A stretch of 64,000 nucleotides of DNA, taken from Gnetum montanum (Eukaryota > Streptophyta > Gnetopsida > Gnetales > Gnetaceae). A model generated the notes under the pieces. That model saw only the letters and a list, made by a program, of their open reading frames with translations, was not told the origin of the DNA and did not search any database. The stretch covers positions 1,559,868 to 1,623,867 of the forward strand of contig MNCI01023742.1 of NCBI GenBank assembly GCA_015680685.1, given 5' to 3'. Of this stretch, positions 34,190 to 44,830 are shown one piece after another. Each line of letters opens with the position of its first letter. Position 1 is the stretch's first letter. Position numbers and translations under genes: made by a program.

Positions 34190-34640
34190 AAATGCCATTG
34201 GTAGTTGGCCTCTCAACCAAAAAAAAGCTAGCATGGAATATGTATTGTCATAGGCACAATAGAATAAAAAAACTGGTTACAAATGGAGCATACTACTTCA
34301 GCTTTCTAAGCTTAGTTTACATATGAGTTGATGTGTTAGAACTAAAAAATGGTTCTAAAGTAGCTCCCATGACTGAAACATGCTAAGCTAAATTAAAACC
34401 CAAAGTGCATGTGATGCTAAGTTGATACAACCATTTTGGACAAGCTATGTAGAATCAAAAAAATGGTTCTAGAGCTAATGTTGAGCTAGATTAAAAATCT
34501 AAAAGTGCATTTGTTTGGGAATAAGCTAGACTCAATTCCACTAACTCTTATGCATGCAACATGGTAGAACCATTTCGAGCATCCTTTGTAGAACCAAAAA
34601 ATGGTTCTAAAGGCTAATTCCATGAGCTGATGTGGCAAGT
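34190..34640. repeat. Irregular repeats with AGAACCAAAAAATGGTTCT cores
   Basis: Cores at about 34340, 34450 and 34590 read AGAAC(C/T)AAAAAATGGTTCTA, an inverted repeat with a small loop, with partial copies at 34265 and 34565. They are separated by related sequence containing AAAGTGCAT and GAGCTGATG. The units are about 110-150 bases long and badly decayed. Confidence 0.55.
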
Positions 34641-34727
34641 AAAAAGAAAAGGCAATGATGAAGACTTGAATCCATGTGAACAAAAGCTCTTCTACAAGGC
34701 CAAACTTGCAACCAAGCTCAAAACATT

Positions 34728-35272
34728 TGATGAGTGGTGAGGTACCCCTACGCCCAACCATACGAATCACAAGCATTCATGCACGATCCAATCGAATTCC
34801 GTACACCTTACGTTCCCACATACACTAGTTCTAGGATGTGAAATCTAATTGTGATTATTGTTGTCTTCCCAACTACACTTGTAAAGCTTAGTTGTATCAT
34901 TAAGTATAGTTTAGGCACATGATTTTTATTATTTTATGTTTTATTTACCTACGATTATCAACAAGTTGAAACTTAATTTATGAACCACTTTAATTGATCT
35001 AATTGCTAATTAATAACTAACTACCCTAACCTAAGTATTTGGTCCCACTTTCCATGCACATCCTAAACATGTATAATACTACTAGGTCACCAAATGTTAA
35101 ACGTTGTTGGGATTACCAAGTGTCATGTGCATGCTCAAAGCGGTCATACTTATGTGTTTAATTAACTACTATTTAATCTAGCTAGATTACTTTAGCTTAG
35201 TTACTTGGTAGTATTAAATGAAACTCCACAAAACATTGAATGCATACATAAAATATTTAATCTATCCAAGGT
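34728..35272 (-). repeat. 3' LTR of element D, distal part
   Basis: Plus-strand sequence starts TGATGAGTGGTGAGGTACCCC, the complement of the conserved LTR end, and aligns with 61697-62241. It stops at AAGGT, where element C is inserted. The remainder is at 44506-44815; together they give 855 bases, against 853 in the other LTR. Confidence 0.9.
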
Positions 35273-36159
35273 TGATGAATCATGTTTTGTAGGGCCCGAT
35301 ATTAAAGCTACAATGTCAAGTATCTGATATCAAAGCACAACCTCCGATGTTAGACATTTGATATCACCCCTTCCATGCTAGCTTATAAATACCACACTTG
35401 GGTGCATGGTTAGCAAATAGCAAATAGCATAGAAGATAGAGTTAGATTCATAAATTTTTAATTTCAAGTTTTCTATTCATTTCTAGTGCATGCTCACAAT
35501 GTGATGTTAAGTGATTGTATGACATTCTTATTCGAGTGTGACATACTTGGACACCTTGCATGTTCGACAATAAAGATCAAGATTACTTTCATCATTGCAA
35601 CATCGACTTAGCTCTATTATTTTCTTTAATTAATTTAAATTACTTAAATATTTACTATTTTCCTTAATTAATGTTTCCATTTATTTCTCTTTTTTATTCC
35701 TATCATTAAGCAAAATGAGTACTACTAATCACGAGTGCTTAAGTGTAATCACTTTGTAACCCAATAGTGTATCGTTTGGTACACCCAGAGATGCACGCTT
35801 GGTAATCCTAGTAGTAGTTACATGAAATCCAAGGCATGTATGGATGATTAGGAATGGATACTCATCGCATGTAGACTAGTTTAGACTTTACTTTCCATTA
35901 TTAATTAGATTACACAATTAAGTTCTTTATTATAGTTAGGAGTAGCTTAGGGCCAAACAACATCAATCATCATATGCCTCACTTTGGACTAAATCATATG
36001 TGATAAAGCTACCACTAGTCCAAGTGGGAAGATAGTGAACTGTGATAAAGGCATAATGATCTAGATGCACAACTAGTCCCATCCACAAAATTCGACCGGA
36101 TCATGCATAAACACTTGTGATTTGTATGGTTAGGTGTAGGGGTACCTCGCTGCTCATCA
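35273..36159 (+). repeat. 5' LTR of element C
   Basis: Starts TGATGAATCATG and ends GGGGTACCTCGCTGCTCATCA. GATATC-type repeats (CCGATATTAA, TCTGATATCAA, TTGATATCACC) at about 35298-35376, TATA box CTTATAAATA at 35392-35401, polyadenylation-type AATAAAG near 35570. CG dinucleotides of the palindromes have mostly become TG or CA. Confidence 0.9.
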
Positions 36160-36178
36160 TTGGCATCATTGTCGAGAA
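36160..36178 (+). other. Primer-binding site of element C
   Basis: TTGGCATCATTGTCGAGAA directly follows the LTR. It is a decayed form of the tRNA-Asp site TGGCGCCGTTGCCGGGGA. Confidence 0.8.
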
Positions 36179-36278
36179 TGGTGTTAGTTATCTAGATTAG
36201 TTATATTATACATTATCAGTATAAATGCATTATCAATATATCTTTCCAAACAATCACACACATCATCAACCAACAACA

Positions 36279-38747
36279 ATGTCTCTTTCACAAGGAAGTA
36301 ATAATGCATTGAATGTCGAGACCATTCATTGAAGAACTAATGAGATATATGTTGAGGAAAGTTGAAGTGACCAACCTCATGCAACGATTTCATATGTTCA
36401 TGACCACCCTGATGACACTCAAAGACTACGTTCCCATAAGGTAAAGAACCCTAGAGGAGATGAAGTAAGTTTTTGACTAGGAAAGGCATCATGGGGAATA
36501 CCATAGAAGCCATGGCAATCCTCCTAGTTCCTCAGCTTTCTCTTCATCTTCAATGTCTAGTTTTAACAAAGATGAATGTACGCATAGAGACCAAGCTCAT
36601 CATTGGGATCAAAATAAAAATAAAAATAGGAATCAAAACCATGTAAAAAATCAAAGACATCAAAATGAACATAGACAAAAGCATCACAATCAAATGAATA
36701 TAAATAAAAAATTTCATCACGACATGTCTAATGATGATTAACCCTTGTTGGCCACTAAGAGCCTGATGTAGATCATAGAGGTAGTTAAGATACCCCACAA
36801 GAATTGCAAGGAAAGTCGCCTAACAAAGTTTGATATGAATAATATCCCTAAATTTGCAAGAGGCTATGATTCTAATCCATAACATCATTTACAAGCCTTC
36901 CATGATGCATGTGCCTTATACAACATTGAAAGTGGGTGGTAAAAGCTTAACCTCTTTCCTAGGACACTAATCGATAAAGCCGAAGTGTGGTATAGATTGT
37001 TGAAACCAAACTTAATCTGGTGGTGGTCCACAATGCTAGAACTCTTCAACAAGAAATACCAAACCTATCCAAGGGTGTCTAACTTGAGGAGATGGATCCA
37101 AGGATGGAGACAAGAATAATGTGAACCCTTGGATATGGCCTTAGATAAATATTATTCTCGATTGAATAGATGCCTAGGCCATGATCTCTTTGAGGAAGAG
37201 CAACTTTTCCACATCATAGATGGACTTTATAATGAAATGAGGGAGACCCTTGGGATGTATGCTCAAGGTCTATTATACAAGCTACAAACCCATCAGATCC
37301 AAGAGCTAATCAAGTGTGTGGAAAAAGAAGAAGGAGAGCTATGCAACAAGGAGAATGTTAAGCAATATCAATGGGACCCAACTCTTCAAAAGAAGAAGGT
37401 TCACATAAATGGTAAGGAGAAAGAGGTAGATCTCGATGAGGTGATCCTGCAACAAACCTTGTCAATACAGAAGTCTATTGACAAACTGAAGTAAAGTTTG
37501 TTAGGATGTCAAAGTGGATAGTTGAGAAAGTTACAACTTTCATAGAAATTGTAGAGGAGAAGGTAACGCAAAATGGATTAATCAATCACAATAAATGAAG
37601 GAAGAAGAACCAAGAAATAGCTAGGAACACTTACTAGTAAACAAGAAAAATGGCTAAAGAAATAAAGGCTATAGGCTCAACCACAAATGAAGATGATGGA
37701 TGTGACCTCTACATATATGAACATCTAAAGGGCTATTATCTAGTCATGTTGCATCTACATGAGTATTGGACATTTGCATTAAATCCCAAGTTCGGATAAA
37801 AGCACATGCCCAAAAACTTACCTTTTTCACAAGGTAATTATAGATAGTCCTACAACCACTAGTACTATCCTAGGGACACTTCTTACCAACCTCAATATTG
37901 CCATCAACTGGAGTGGCAAGACCCACAACCATGGGAAAGGTCATCACCAAACTAGGCTTACCCTTATTGTTTACCAAACTCATATGGTTATTATGTTCAA
38001 AAACCTATTTTCCCAATTAGTTCTACAACCTCTACTTCAAATCACTACTATCACTCTCTCGAGTATCATTAATCCATGAAATCTCCTAAAGGATCACCAC
38101 CTCATGCCTCTTACTCTGAACCTTATCCTTGATATTCTCATACTCCACTCCATCACATGTCACTACCAACAACATAAGAAGGTTCAGCACCAAAACATCA
38201 ACAAAAGAATGCCACTTGTGCTACAAATGTGCATAGACATGATCATACCAGTAGGTCCCCACCACAATATCAGAAACATCCTTTCTTTAGGATGACTCCC
38301 ATGCAAAAGTGCAACACTCATACACCTACTACATCATCCAAACAAGCACAATGCCAATCCAATGCAATGCCTTCCTTGTCACAACCAACCTCCTCCGTTC
38401 CTCTACAAAAGCCAACATCCATCATTACTCCAACACCTACCAGAAGTAATGAATCTAGCATTATGGAGAAATAAACAAATCCATCCATGCCTAATCATGA
38501 TCAAGTGTGTAGTCGTGGGATAGATATTTGCAACGCTAACACAACTCATCCTCTAATCCACTGTACATCTAACAACCAAGTGCGTGAACAACAACTTGTC
38601 TACGTAGCTACCACTAAACCAAGAGACACCCAATGGCTCGAAAATGAAAGGTTAACACTATTTTACACATGCATGGAGCTTGCCTATCCACTTATTAATT
38701 CTTACCATAATCAAACGCTTAGTCGTGAAGGAGACACATCATCCTAA
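36279..38747 (+). pseudogene. gag: gag of element C, broken
   Basis: Start MSLSQGSNN about 100 bases after the primer site, equivalent to MPLLQDNNN in A. A His/Asn/Lys-rich segment (36550-36741) precedes the capsid core: FDMNNIPKFARGYD, LQAFHDACALYNIE, EVWYRLLKPN, FNKKYQTYPRVSNLR, then an open stretch 37129-37494 with LDMALDKYYSRLNR, FHIIDGLYNEMRETLGMYA and IKCVEKEEGEL. The zinc knuckle is decayed (CDLYIYEHLKGYY at about 37710, last Cys lost). A Pro/Gln/Thr-rich tail ends at 38747. Several stops and frame changes. E and D have the same capsid, so this is one gag family. Confidence 0.82.
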
Positions 38748-40084
38748 CATTTAGAATTAATAGGTGTTTTTCATCTTTTTGTTTTACAATTTTTTATTCT
38801 TTTCTTATTTCTTGATACAAATTTTTCCTATCCTTTTCCATTTTTTTCACATTTTTTTTCATTCCCTTTGTCAGTAATCTCACTTATAAATAAAACAATC
38901 ATGTAGCCCATTGAGGTGAGGTCTTCTCTATGTTGTCAAGTCATGAGGGACTAATTATTTGGACAATGAAGCCACATCATCCATCTATTTATTCCATTAA
39001 TAAGAGGTTCTTACCCTGGTCATAATGATACGCTTTTTCATCATCAAACTAAAAATAAACTCATAATCATTGTGCTTGGACAAAAAAGTGCTGAAACAAG
39101 GGGGAATGTAAAGGGTGTGACATCAAGAGAATTTGTGAATTCTCTTTGACCACTTATTTATGTTCTATCATGTTGCTAAGGTTGTAATTATATCCTTGTA
39201 GATCTAATGAAAAATGGGAGTCAAAGTAAAATAAAAAGGGCACTAAATAAATTTCTGAGGGTCCCACTAGAAGGACATGTTACCCATGCCTAAAGGTTGA
39301 TGGCTTTTCAAAATTCAAGAAAAAGGGGAGGGGTGCCATAAAAAAACTCCTCCTTGGACAAAATATCAAGTGATGCTACTCCTTGCAACTACGATAGTCT
39401 TATGGTTGTTAATCGAAAAGATGAAACAATGCGATGTCACTAGGAATGTGGTATGGACTTGGTTCAAATCCTAGAAAGAAAGGCTAATGATTACTTAACC
39501 ATTAATAACACACAAGGATTCATTATTACTATTGTAAGGCATCTCATGCTCCAATTTCAAAAATCCCTTCTAAATCCATTTCATCTCACTCTCCGTATGA
39601 TCCTAACTTGTGGTTTTGTGTAACATAGAGTTATTTTCTCAAGTTGGTGATTTTAACATGTGTGTTTTGTTCAACAAGTATGCATTGCATTCAACCCCTT
39701 TGGTGCCTATGAACATTTTTAGGTATGGTTATACAAGGGCATTTAGGGCTGAAGCCTACTTTGGGAAGAAACCACTTGTGTAACTATTGTGACTTGTACT
39801 TGTTTGACACAACCTCATCATCTTATACCTTCCAACTACATAAATCTTAAATTCAATACTTTCCCTTATCATATAACTGATCCATTCTACACCATGGATC
39901 TATTATCCCCTTTTTTTGCATCTTTCAAAGCTTTTAATGCCTACGATTCTATCTTCTAACACTTCCAATAGCTACATATAAACTCTTACTTACCCTAGAA
40001 CTTTGGATTTAACATAAAACCCTTCCACCTATTACAAAGCTTTATTTTCCATGCTAACTACCCTCATAATGTGCAAATTTAAGC
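38748..40084 (+). other. Non-coding spacer between gag and 3' ORF of element C
   Basis: No protein seen. The block 39130-39320 is conserved with element A (minus, about 3740-4020), and phrases such as GACATGTTACCCATGCCT also appear at 58499 in E and, reversed, at 45990-46010 in D. Confidence 0.55.
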
Positions 40085-40180
40085 ACCCCAATATTGACTA
40101 CCTGATATTGGGTTAGACTCAACGTCGAATACCTAATATCGAGTCCATCAAAACTATAGATAGGACCCCCCATGGTGTCA
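40085..40180 (+). promoter_or_regulatory. Internal promoter-like segment upstream of the 3' ORF (element C)
   Basis: CCAATATTGAC, CTGATATTGGG and CTAATATCGAG (40089-40143) followed by ACTATAGATAGGA (40154-40166). This mirrors the palindrome-TATA order of the LTR U3 and matches the segment at 2910-3010 in element A, including sequence after the TATA box (GGACCCCCCATG against GAACCCATG). Transcription from here would give an mRNA for the 3' ORF alone. Inferred, not shown. Confidence 0.6.
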
Positions 40181-40407
40181 AAAGAAAAACTTCATTCTCA
40201 TCATTTTCAGCTAGGGGAGTTTTTGAATTTTTCTCTCTCAACTAAGAGCTCTACACAGTCAACTTCCACTTATGACACTTTTCTCCATACTACTCAGATT
40301 TTCATGGTTTTTAAACTTATTTAAACCCAAAGTGTTTAATTTAGTTGGGGGAGGGTGCTTGCATGGAAAACTTGCGTCAATTTTTCAAATTTTCTATTGC
40401 CCGAAAG

Positions 40408-40715
40408 GTATTATAAGGGTAAGAATGTTAAAAACCTTAAGTGTTTTAATAAATAATAAATCATATGAATGCTAGAACCATTAATTTTCTCACCCAAGGG
40501 ATCATAATCATAATTATAAGCCATACATGAGAAAAAAACTAATGGCGAAGGGTCATAAAAGAAGTTAACACTTTTTGGGCATTTTTGTTGAAATTTTCTA
40601 ACTATGTAATCATATGAGCTAAAAACTTAATAGAATTAAGGTCATGAGTAAGGTATAAACTTGTTAATGATAAATAACAACACCTTAGTAACATCAAACT
40701 CTTGATTGATTGTAG
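40408..40715 (+). other. Candidate leader intron of the 3' ORF (element C)
   Basis: Possible donors GAAAG|GTATTA (40408) or AAGG|GTAAGA (40419). Acceptor TTGATTGATTGTAG ends at 40715, directly before ATAGCCCC, where element B has ATGGCCC. B keeps a similar sequence ending in TTTCAG at the same place. Placing the start codon right at the acceptor would make the downstream ORF translatable only from spliced or internally started RNA. Confidence 0.45.
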
Positions 40716-43423
40716 ATAGCCCCAAAAATAGGAGGACAAGAAGGACCTTTGCAAGATGCTGCCAAATGCCCGAGAGGTGGCAAAGCTTGACTAGGAGAAC
40801 AAGGCCCACTAGCTGAACATGAAGAACAAGAGGCCTAGTCATTTAGCATTCATCAAGAGGCTCTTGCTACAAGGTAGTTGATCCAAGGAGAGGCTACCAA
40901 ACCTCAAGCTCCAGTGCAAGGACAACGCCTTGTATTATTCCAATAATACCTTGAAGCCATCCAAGAGAAATCCATGTTGACCATAGTTATCATGGAAATG
41001 AACTTTGGCCTATTTATGGCATTTTCCCCTGAGGTAGTTAGAACTCAACTCCATGCGTTACCTTTATGGCACATCCTTTTAGAAAGTGAGGAATGGTGCC
41101 TCGATGAGACATACCAATTTTAGCATAACAAGGAAGAAGGCACCATAGTCAACATTGATGGAGTCACTGTCTCTTTTTTAGTCAACACAATCACAAAGGC
41201 TCTAAATCTACCAAATATGGGGGCTAAGTTGGTGCATCTATCCACAAGCTTTGATGCAGAAACCATAAAGTTGTGGCTAAAGCAGGCATACAACAAAGAC
41301 AATAAAGCATACAACGAGTTGACTCTGGAAGGGAGGACCTATTTTAAGATAGGCACATACCACATATTCCCAACTAAAGGGCTCAATAGAATATAAACTT
41401 ATGTGGCCATGGGAAGTGCAGTATCAATGGGCAAATACAATGCCAATATTCCCCAAATATACTTCATGGAAATTCAAAGGTAGTTCGAAGAAAAGAAGGC
41501 AAAGAAGCCAACACTTTCATTTCCTTGCCTGATCAGGAAGCTATGCAAGTGCACTAGAATCCTGGAATACACCAATGACGTTCCTGTGAGTGCTCAAAAT
41601 GCTTCTTTTACTAAGTTGTTTAAACCGTAGCACCAAGGAAAGATCTTGGTGATGAATAAGAACAAAAAACTAGAAAGGAGCCAAAACCAAAAAAGGAAAT
41701 AGAGCAAGAGCCCAAGCAATGGCATAAGCCACAAGTTCCACCTCCACTACCACAAGATTACCAGCTTGTAATAGCTAAAACTCTTAGTTGGAAAAGTAGG
41801 GATGAATCAAACCTCTTATGAGTCATCAATGATGTTGTGAAGACCACTATTTTTGTTGATCCATCAACAAGACAGATTTTTTTACAATTAGGAAGAGAAT
41901 CCAAATGGTCATAATAGATCTCTGGTAACATCACTTGTTTTCACATAATTCTTGAAATAAGAGAAGGTGCTACCATCATGATTATGTAGCACCAAGATGC
42001 AGTAGGTGCAATAGAAGTTATCACAGATCACATTAAAGAATCTTTTAATGTATGTGTTGTGCCTCTAGTGGATTTGACTAGGACTAGAGATGCCCAAATG
42101 CTAGCTAGGACTTCAATGATTTCTGTGACCCATGAGGATGTTCTTGATAGATTTTTGTAGACTAGACAAGTGATGACCACACTTTTTGACATCCCCAGTG
42201 ATGTCACTGCAATTTAGTTAGACCTCATCACCACAAAAGAGAAGCTAGTCATGGTAGAGACCAAGGTGAAGCATGCAGAAATAGAAGTGCATCAACTACA
42301 ATAAGAGCTAGCCACCCTAAGAGCTGAAAGATAGGACCCTACCCAACTTATCGTGCCCGACCAATTGGAACAATTTCGAATGAAGCAGTTGAACCAAGTG
42401 ATTAAACAAACAAAGTTGTTAAGCAAGATAATGAGAAGGCAATATGAAATGCCTCAACTGTTGAAGCTTAAGCATATGCCCATGCAAAGGCATTGACTAC
42501 CGCACAAGAAGAGAATAAACAACTTGCTATAGATAATGCAAGGTTGACCACTATAGAAAAATAGAAAAATATCTTGGAAGAAAGTGTCCACTAGTTCTAA
42601 GAACAACTGGTGAGGGTTAACTAAGACATTAGTAGATTGACTAGAAAAGGTGCATGCGATACGTCAAAAATCTGCAATTGAGATAAGTGCAAAGAAAAAC
42701 GAGGCCAAGAAACATGAAAAGTTGAAGGAGCACTTTCAAGACCAAATTGGCATGTACAAACAAATCAATGAAAAAGAAATCTAGATGGAAAAGGCCTTCA
42801 TCAATTTCATGTTAGCATAGAACCCTGACTTTTAGCCAATCTTGGATAGCTATGCCTTGGTCCATCAAGTGGAAGTAAAGAACAAGGACCTGTAGATTAA
42901 AGATTTGAAAGAGTACATGGCATTGGCTAACCTTGGCTACACCAACCTTGCCATGTTAACAACAGGTTTACCCAGACATGAGCTAGAGTAGCAAGTAGCA
43001 ACCACTTATGCACTATATGAAAAATAGTTTGCTAATAGAAAAGATGCTTTGTAGAAGCTCCATGTGGCAAATTCAAAATTAAAAACAATAAAGGCTCACT
43101 ACCATGGGCAAAGAGATGTAGCCTTGAACATAGCTAAAAGATTAATAGATCATCATGAACTAAAAGAAAAGGCTAGAGCTTTCGAAGAGGAATAATAGCA
43201 GTTTGCAACAGGGTATGTGAAAGTAAATAAAATGTTCCCACAACTACTGTGCTTGTGAGATGTACTAGTTCCAACACACATCAGCTCATCAGCCTAGATG
43301 ATACATGATCCAAGAATGGAGGATGAAAAGTTGCACGTGCTTCTAAACTGCTTCAAATTCTAGAGGCCTGTCAATAAAGGGAAGCAACCGATTGAAGAGC
43401 CACTACTTTCAGGAACTACATGA
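40716..43423 (+). pseudogene. 3' ORF of element C: PF20167-like domain plus coiled coil, broken
   Basis: About 900 codons with numerous in-frame stops; the start ATG is now ATA. Order as in B: basic/Gly-rich N-terminus (KIGGQEGPLQDAAK), IDGVTVSFLVNTITKALNLP and NMGAKLVHLSTSFD (about 41140-41250), YFKIGTYHIFPTKGLNRI (about 41340), NANIPQIYFMEI, LSFPCLIRKLCKCTRI, Pro-rich linker (41700-41760), then SVMYVCVVPLVDLTRT-like sequence and a long coiled coil to about 43250, ending QPIEEPLLSGTT at 43420. The most decayed of the three copies, but end-to-end collinear with B, which supports a real ancestral protein. Function unknown. Confidence 0.7.
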
Positions 43424-43598
43424 GCTTTCCCAATTTTGTGTCTTGTCATGTTGTGTCATTTTTTTTGTAAAACATCACTGCAGCATAAAAAAGTCAATTT
43501 ATGTATCTAGCTAAGTCAATCAATAATCCCATACCTTCCTAATAGTTTGTAAAGAACTTGTTTCTCATTTTGTTTAACTCGAAAACAAGTTTCATTCA

Positions 43599-43610
43599 AT
43601 CATAGGGGTA
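43599..43610 (+). other. Polypurine tract of element C
   Basis: ATCATAGGGGTA lies directly before the LTR start (TAAGAAGTCATG, a mutated TGATGAATCATG). It is a weaker form of the GTGGGGGTA run in A, B and E. Confidence 0.7.
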
Positions 43611-44500
43611 TAAGAAGTCATGTTTCATAGGGCCCCAATATCAAAGCCACGATGTCAAGTATCTAATATCGGGGCACAACCTCCAATGTTGAACATCCAA
43701 TATCGCCCCTTCCATCCTAGCATATAAATACCACACTTGGGTGCATGGTTAACGAATAGCACATAACATAGAAGATAGAGTTAGATTCATAGATTTTCAA
43801 TTTTAAGTTTTTTATTAGTTTCCATTGCATGCCTACAATGCGATGTTAAGTGATTGTACGACATTCTTATTTGAGGGTCACATACTTGGACACGTTACAT
43901 GTTAGTAATAATGATCGAGATTACTTCCATCATTATAGCATCCGCTTAGCTCTATTATTTTTGTTAATTAATTTAAATTACTTAAATGTTTACTATTTTC
44001 CTTAGTTAATGTTTAATACTTAAATTACTCTTTATTATTCCTATCATTAAGCAGAATAAGTATGACTAATCATGAGCACTTAAGTGTAATTACTTTGTAA
44101 CCTAATAGTGTATCATTTGGTACACCTAATGACGTACATTTGGCAATTCCAACGGTAGTTACGCAAAGTCCAAGGCATGTAAGAATGGTTAGGAATGGAT
44201 ACCCATCACATGTAGGCTAGTTTAGACTTTATTTTTCATTTTTAATTAGATTACATAATTAAATTCTTTATTATCGTTAAGAGTAACTTAGGGCTAAACA
44301 ACATCAATAATCATATGCCTTACTTTGTACTAAACCATACGTGATAAAGCTACCACTAGTCCAAGTGGAAAGATAGTGAATTGTGATCAAGGCATAATGA
44401 TCTAGATGCACAACTAGTCCCATCCACGGAATTTGACTAGATCATGCATGAATGCTTGTAATTCATATGGTTGGGTGTAAGGGTACCTCACTGCTCATCA
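43611..44500 (+). repeat. 3' LTR of element C
   Basis: 890 bases, collinear with 35273-36159. TATA box CATATAAATA at 43721-43730; ends GGGTACCTCACTGCTCATCA at 44500 and is followed by the target duplication AAGGT. Confidence 0.9.
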
Positions 44501-44505
44501 AAGGT

Positions 44506-44815
44506 GCTACAAGGTTTGATCAGAAAGCTCATCTTTATTATCGCACACACTACCATGCGCATGTACAATAGTGCTCAAATAAAGATCTGTACACTCAATG
44601 ACTCCGACTGTGGACACTTTGGAAAATATTCTAACTCTAGAGAAATGAAATTGCAAGAGCTCTGCTATGCTATGACAAAAACATATGTAAATCATGTGCC
44701 TAAGTGCTATATTTATAGGCTAGCACACAGCCTGTGATATCAGATATCTAACATGACTTCTTGGACCCTAATATCACGTATCTGATATTGGAGCCAAGTC
44801 AAATATGGTTCATCA
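44506..44815 (-). repeat. 3' LTR of element D, proximal part (U3)
   Basis: Continues the LTR split at 35272. On the minus strand it starts TGATGAACCATATTTG, has GATATC/GATATT repeats (about 44795-44738), TATA box CCTATAAATATAG (44720-44708) and AATAAAGATGAGC near 44543-44531. Confidence 0.9.
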
Positions 44816-44830
44816 TACCCCCATGACTGA
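44816..44830 (-). other. Polypurine tract of element D
   Basis: Minus strand TCAGTCATGGGGGTA ends at the LTR start TGATGAACC. Confidence 0.8.

Larger units (their letters stand above)
35273..44500 (+). mobile_element. Element C: pol-less Athila-like LTR retrotransposon with a 3' ORF
   Basis: Complete element of 9228 bases inserted in the 3' LTR of D, with a perfect 5-base target duplication AAGGT (35268-35272 and 44501-44505). LTRs are 887 and 890 bases. Inside are primer site, gag (36279-38747), non-coding spacer, palindrome-TATA internal promoter (about 40085-40180), leader with a candidate intron, 3' ORF (40716-43423), polypurine tract. No protease, RT or integrase motifs were found in the whole internal region. 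The order is the same as in element A, and the gag C-terminus is homologous to that of A. It would have depended on enzymes of a related element. Confidence 0.9.

Noticed and set aside
35273-36159. Solo LTR interpretation for this segment
   Set aside because: A primer site and gag follow directly and a partner LTR with matching target duplication exists at 43611-44500.
44506-44815. Truncated LTR interpretation for this fragment
   Set aside because: Its missing part is found at 34728-35272 and the break carries the AAGGT duplication of element C, so it is a split LTR.
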